Below are positions 23,757 to 26,367 of a stretch of DNA of 26,367 nucleotides, piece by piece. Made by a program: the position numbers and the translations under genes. How positions within the stretch are numbered: position 1 is the first letter of the stretch; the number at the start of each line of letters is the position of its first letter. The notes under the pieces are model-generated. The model saw nothing but the letters and a program-made list of their open reading frames with translations. It did not search any database and was not told where the DNA came from. Source of the stretch: Amoebophrya sp. AT5.2 (Eukaryota; Sar; Dinophyceae; Syndiniales; Amoebophryaceae); contig RXOD01004195.1 in NCBI GenBank assembly GCA_005223375.1, positions 1 to 26,367 of the forward strand, in the 5' to 3' direction.

Positions 23757-24745
23757 TGTAACCGGCTATCTTAGCCGATCCTCTTATGTACCTCCGAGCC
23801 CAATACAACGGCCTGGGCGAGGCACCAACTGAATGCTTATGCTACCTTAGCGTTGCCGCTAGCTAAAGCCTGCAAAGAAAAAGTGTCCATTCATGTCATC
23901 AATTGTTTGTGTGTGACATGTGTTTGTCTGTCGTGCGGTCGTGCTTCGCGCAAACGCTCAAAGATCCTTGCGCTTGCATCCCGGTAGGAGCCACTCTCGT
24001 CAGTGCTTTGGAGCTATGTTTTCCCTGAAACAAAGTGAACTGAAGATCGTGGAAAAAACAGTAGGTGCAGAAGATGTGACCGACAGTAGAATCTGCGCAA
24101 GGAAGGGATCAACTACAGTAGATCTCGATAGTGAAGGTGAAGATCTTTGTATGAGCAAAATGCCGCTGACAACCCTGCCTCAAGATCTGAACCTAACTGT
24201 CGAAGAGTGCTGTGAAGTACTCCTGCCTCCCTGATCGTGAGGCATAAAAGTGGTAACTTTTGTTCGTAGAAAAGTTGAAAGCACGTGTTGAACTACTGGA
24301 AAGCCTGACTTTTGGCTATGTACTTAAGTATGGCCATCGACCGCACGGTCTCACTTCATCCTCCACACCTGCTCCACCATTCGCCGCGCCCGCACTGCGG
24401 AAAGGCACTTATGTCGTAGGACCCTGAAGGTAGTCGTGTGGAGAACGTTGAATTTGGAACGATCTCGCAGGGGAACACGAAGTTCCGCAAGGAGCGTCGA
24501 ACCACTATGATAGGCACAGCTCGCAGGGGAGCCCAAGGGATCCGCAAGGAGCATGCGTCTACAGATAGCTCGCTCGGAGATGTGAATCTCGCAGAGGAGC
24601 AATTATGATTACACTGAGACGCGGAGTCTCATGCGCGAGTAAGCTCGCAAGGAGAAGACAACCTGCTCCGAAGAGAAAGGAAAGTCGACTCGCGAGGAGC
24701 GAACCGCGAAAGTGCACACGGCGCAAAGCTGCGTGCAAAAGCTAT
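23757..24745. other. Spacer between the two retroelements
   Basis: No convincing gene. A plus-strand frame (23920-24234) has no recognisable similarity and an ATG only from 24016. The right part carries a cluster of short TCGCARGGAG-like repeats. The spacer is more AT-rich than the elements and may include the 3' end of the second element. Confidence 0.5.
24464..24700 (+). repeat. Cluster of seven degenerate GCARGGAG motifs
   Basis: Copies start near 24464, 24484, 24521, 24541, 24589, 24645 and 24690, all close to T(C)CGCARGGAGC. They alternate partly as TCGCAGGGGA and TCCGCAAGGAGC with a 57-bp larger period (24464/24484 and 24521/24541). Confidence 0.6.
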
Positions 24746-25015
24746 TCACGCTTGGATAGCTGGCTGAATGGAAGTTGGGTAGAAGGTCTTGTAGTCAGTC
24801 AGCGGAATGATCCGCGAGCTGTTCACCTTGAATGAACGCTTCGGCTCACCACCGGAGACAAGGCACGCGCTGCCGTAGTTCTCCTCGACGATGAACGGAC
24901 CGTCCGCGAGCGGCGCTAAGCGGCGGGCGGAACCATCGGCGGTGACGATCTTGGAGCGGGAAACATAAACGCGATCTCCCTTCTTGATGTTGAGGTTGGT
25001 CCCGAAAGTAGGCTG
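24746..25015 (-). pseudogene. Integrase C-terminal (GPY/F-like) domain of the second element, in a shifted frame
   Basis: In another minus frame, from QPTFG (25015) to a TGA at 24748-24746, the sequence gives KKGDRVYVSRSK, LAPLADGPFIVEE, ACLVSGG and VNSSRIIPL. This is the GDxV...GPF.V pattern of the C-terminal domain of Ty3-type integrases. A net one-base change near 25016-25045 separates it from its catalytic core, so this copy is broken or carries a sequencing error. Confidence 0.75.
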
Positions 25016-26366
25016 CGTGCTGCTGCTGGAGCTCCTTACTCTGCTCGCGGAGCTGTTGCTGCACTTCGTCGAGGGTCTCTAACCGCTGAACCCAAAACTT
25101 CTCGAAGTAGCTCTCCGCGGTGGCGCGCGCGATCTCGGAAACCGCGGTCTTCGCGCTGAAGCCGTGAATGATCTGAAACGGCGACAAGCCCCAACGACCG
25201 CATCGCGGGTGCGTCCGGATGGCGAGCTGCGCGGGCTTCACTAAATGCGTCCAAGCCGGCTTCTCGGCGAGGCGCTTGACGTAAGCGCGGAGGAACTCGC
25301 TGAGGACGCGGTGGGAGCGCTCGATCAGCGACTGACTTTTCGGGTTGTAGGCGGAGCCCTTGATGTGCTTAATCCCGTAAACCCGGGCGAGGGCGTAGAT
25401 GACCTCTGCTGTGAAGTGGGATCCGCGATCGGACTTAACCTCCTCGAAGAACCCATACTCGCAGATGAGCTTGTCGTACAAAAACGACGCGACCGTGTCG
25501 GCGTCGGCGTTTTCGGCGAGCCACAACCAGACGAAACCCGAAAAACGACATATACACGTCAGGATGTACGAGAAGCCCTTGTCCTTATGCAGCGGTCCTA
25601 CGAAATCGATTTCGTAGCTGTGGAGCGGGTTGATCAGCACGCTGCTCTGGGGGTAAGACCGGATTCCCGGTCGCGCCTTCGCGGAGGCGCAAACCTCGCA
25701 CGCGCGCACGTACGCCCGCACCTGTCCTGACAAACCAACCCACGTAAACACGCTGCGAACCTTGGCCGTGGTCGCTTCGCGGCCGCTGTGTCCGCCTGCG
25801 TGAATGTCGGCATGATGATAGCGAATAATTCCAGTCGTGAAATTAGACGGCTTCGCCGGCACGAAAACTTTCCAGGAAAACTGGAACTCGTCAAAAACTT
25901 CCTTCGCGAGCACCTTCTTGGTAGGCGGAACCTGCTGCGCGGCGTCGGCGGTCGCGTCGATGGCGGGAATCCACCGGAAGTCGTTCGGTAGGGACTTCCG
26001 CTTCTGATTGGAAACCCACTGATCCTGGGCCTGGATCAGGTCGTCAAGGCTAAACCCGTAGGGCGAAAAATCGAGAAGGAGCTCGTCGGGCGCCTTCGGA
26101 ACCTCGTCGCAGATAAGGTCCGGCACGGCTGGCTCCGGATCCTCAGGCGGTTCGGGGGCAGGAGACTGCGGAAGTTGAAACGAGACCGCCTTTGCGGGAG
26201 CGGCCTTCTTGGGAGCCGCACGTTTGGAGACAGCCTTTTTCGAGGCTGCCTTCCCTGCAGCGGCCTTAGGAGCGGGAGCGGGAGACTTAGCAGGCGGTGG
26301 TGCTTTCCGCACGTCGGGCACCTCGTCGTCCGAACTGGAGGAATCCGCTGCCTCCGCGACCGCTGC
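24846..26366 (-). CDS. Second Ty3-like element: Pol fragment with integrase (5' end outside the window)
   Basis: The frame is open to the right edge, so the true start is outside; GTG at 26321 is not needed. It begins with an acidic Ser/Asp stretch, then a Lys/Ala/Pro-rich segment (about 26310-26170; KAASKKAVSKRAAPKKAAPA). The integrase has an HAGGH ... CEVC zinc finger and D (YEIDFVGPL), D (SDRGSHF) and E (SLIERSHR) with exact D-x35-E spacing, so the core looks intact. The end is out of frame: near the CAG run at about 25020-25045 the frame changes, and the last 50-60 residues here are spurious. It encodes the strand-transfer enzyme of a retroelement distinct from the giant one. Confidence 0.9.
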   Translation of the reverse strand, partial: AAVAEAADSSSSDDEVPDVRKAPPPAKSPAPAPKAAAGKAASKKAVSKRAAPKKAAPAKAVSFQLPQSPAPEPPEDPEPAVPDLICDEVPKAPDELLLDFSPYGFSLDDLIQAQDQWVSNQKRKSLPNDFRWIPAIDATADAAQQVPPTKKVLAKEVFDEFQFSWKVFVPAKPSNFTTGIIRYHHADIHAGGHSGREATTAKVRSVFTWVGLSGQVRAYVRACEVCASAKARPGIRSYPQSSVLINPLHSYEIDFVGPLHKDKGFSYILTCICRFSGFVWLWLAENADADTVASFLYDKLICEYGFFEEVKSDRGSHFTAEVIYALARVYGIKHIKGSAYNPKSQSLIERSHRVLSEFLRAYVKRLAEKPAWTHLVKPAQLAIRTHPRCGRWGLSPFQIIHGFSAKTAVSEIARATAESYFEKFWVQRLETLDEVQQQLREQSKELQQQHAAYFRDQPQHQEGRSRLCFPLQDRHRRWFRPPLSAARGRSVHRRGELRQRVPCLRW

Positions 26367-26367
26367 C

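Noticed and set aside
23920..24234. Plus-strand frame of 104 codons in the spacer
   Set aside because: GTG start, no recognised domain and short; treated as chance.
24464..24700. Repeated GGAG words as bacterial ribosome-binding sites
   Set aside because: No ORFs follow them, and the window is eukaryotic retroelement sequence.

Overview
This window appears to be eukaryotic, probably nuclear DNA of a protist. Almost all of it is one giant LTR retroelement lying on the minus strand. A 230-bp sequence at the left end (1-230) recurs at 23527-23756 with three mismatches, and between the copies the minus strand holds about 19 kb of nearly uninterrupted coding sequence with retroelement motifs. A dinoflagellate or related alveolate is my best guess, based on the size of the element, the GC-rich coding sequence and a lysine/glycine-rich Gag tail. 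That host assignment is inference and is weak. I see no host gene, tRNA, rRNA or CRISPR array.

Layout in transcript order (right to left). The 5' LTR copy (23527-23756, perhaps extending left to about 23336) is followed by a leader with two small ORFs: a 168-aa coiled-coil protein (23098-22592) and a 164-aa protein (22349-21855). A 337-codon frame without any ATG follows (20819-19806). The giant polyprotein then starts at the ATG at 19800. Its first 4,199 codons run to a lone TGA at 7203-7201, after which the same frame continues to 2677. A 7-bp tandem duplication (2729-2742) then moves the frame, and the polyprotein continues to the stop at 480. A 250-bp 3' UTR and the 3' LTR copy (1-230, cut by the window edge) follow. 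Read as one chain, the polyprotein would be about 6,400-6,500 residues.

Domain order in the chain: low-complexity N-terminus; a coiled coil of about 440 residues; a Gag/capsid-like region; a basic Lys/Gly tract with Cys/His pairs; Pro-rich linkers; a lineage-specific block with two duplicated domains arranged A-B-B-A; two or three hydrophobic helices; a DSG aspartic-protease-like motif; RT palm motifs A and B; an insertion of about 190 residues; RT motif C (YVDD), thumb and RNase H; a pre-RT linker with RT fingers; an acidic Pro-rich linker; a zinc-finger and DDE integrase with its C-terminal domain; and an endonuclease/exonuclease/phosphatase (EEP, APE/L1-EN-like) domain.

Two points stand out. 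The RT fingers lie after RNase H instead of before the palm, so the RT-RNase H module looks circularly permuted. One element also carries both a DDE integrase and an EEP endonuclease-like domain.

To the right, after about 1 kb of spacer (23757-24745), the window ends inside a second, unrelated Ty3-like element on the same strand. It shows a Lys/Ala/Pro-rich linker, a canonical H2C2 and DDE integrase, and a C-terminal domain cut off by a frameshift.
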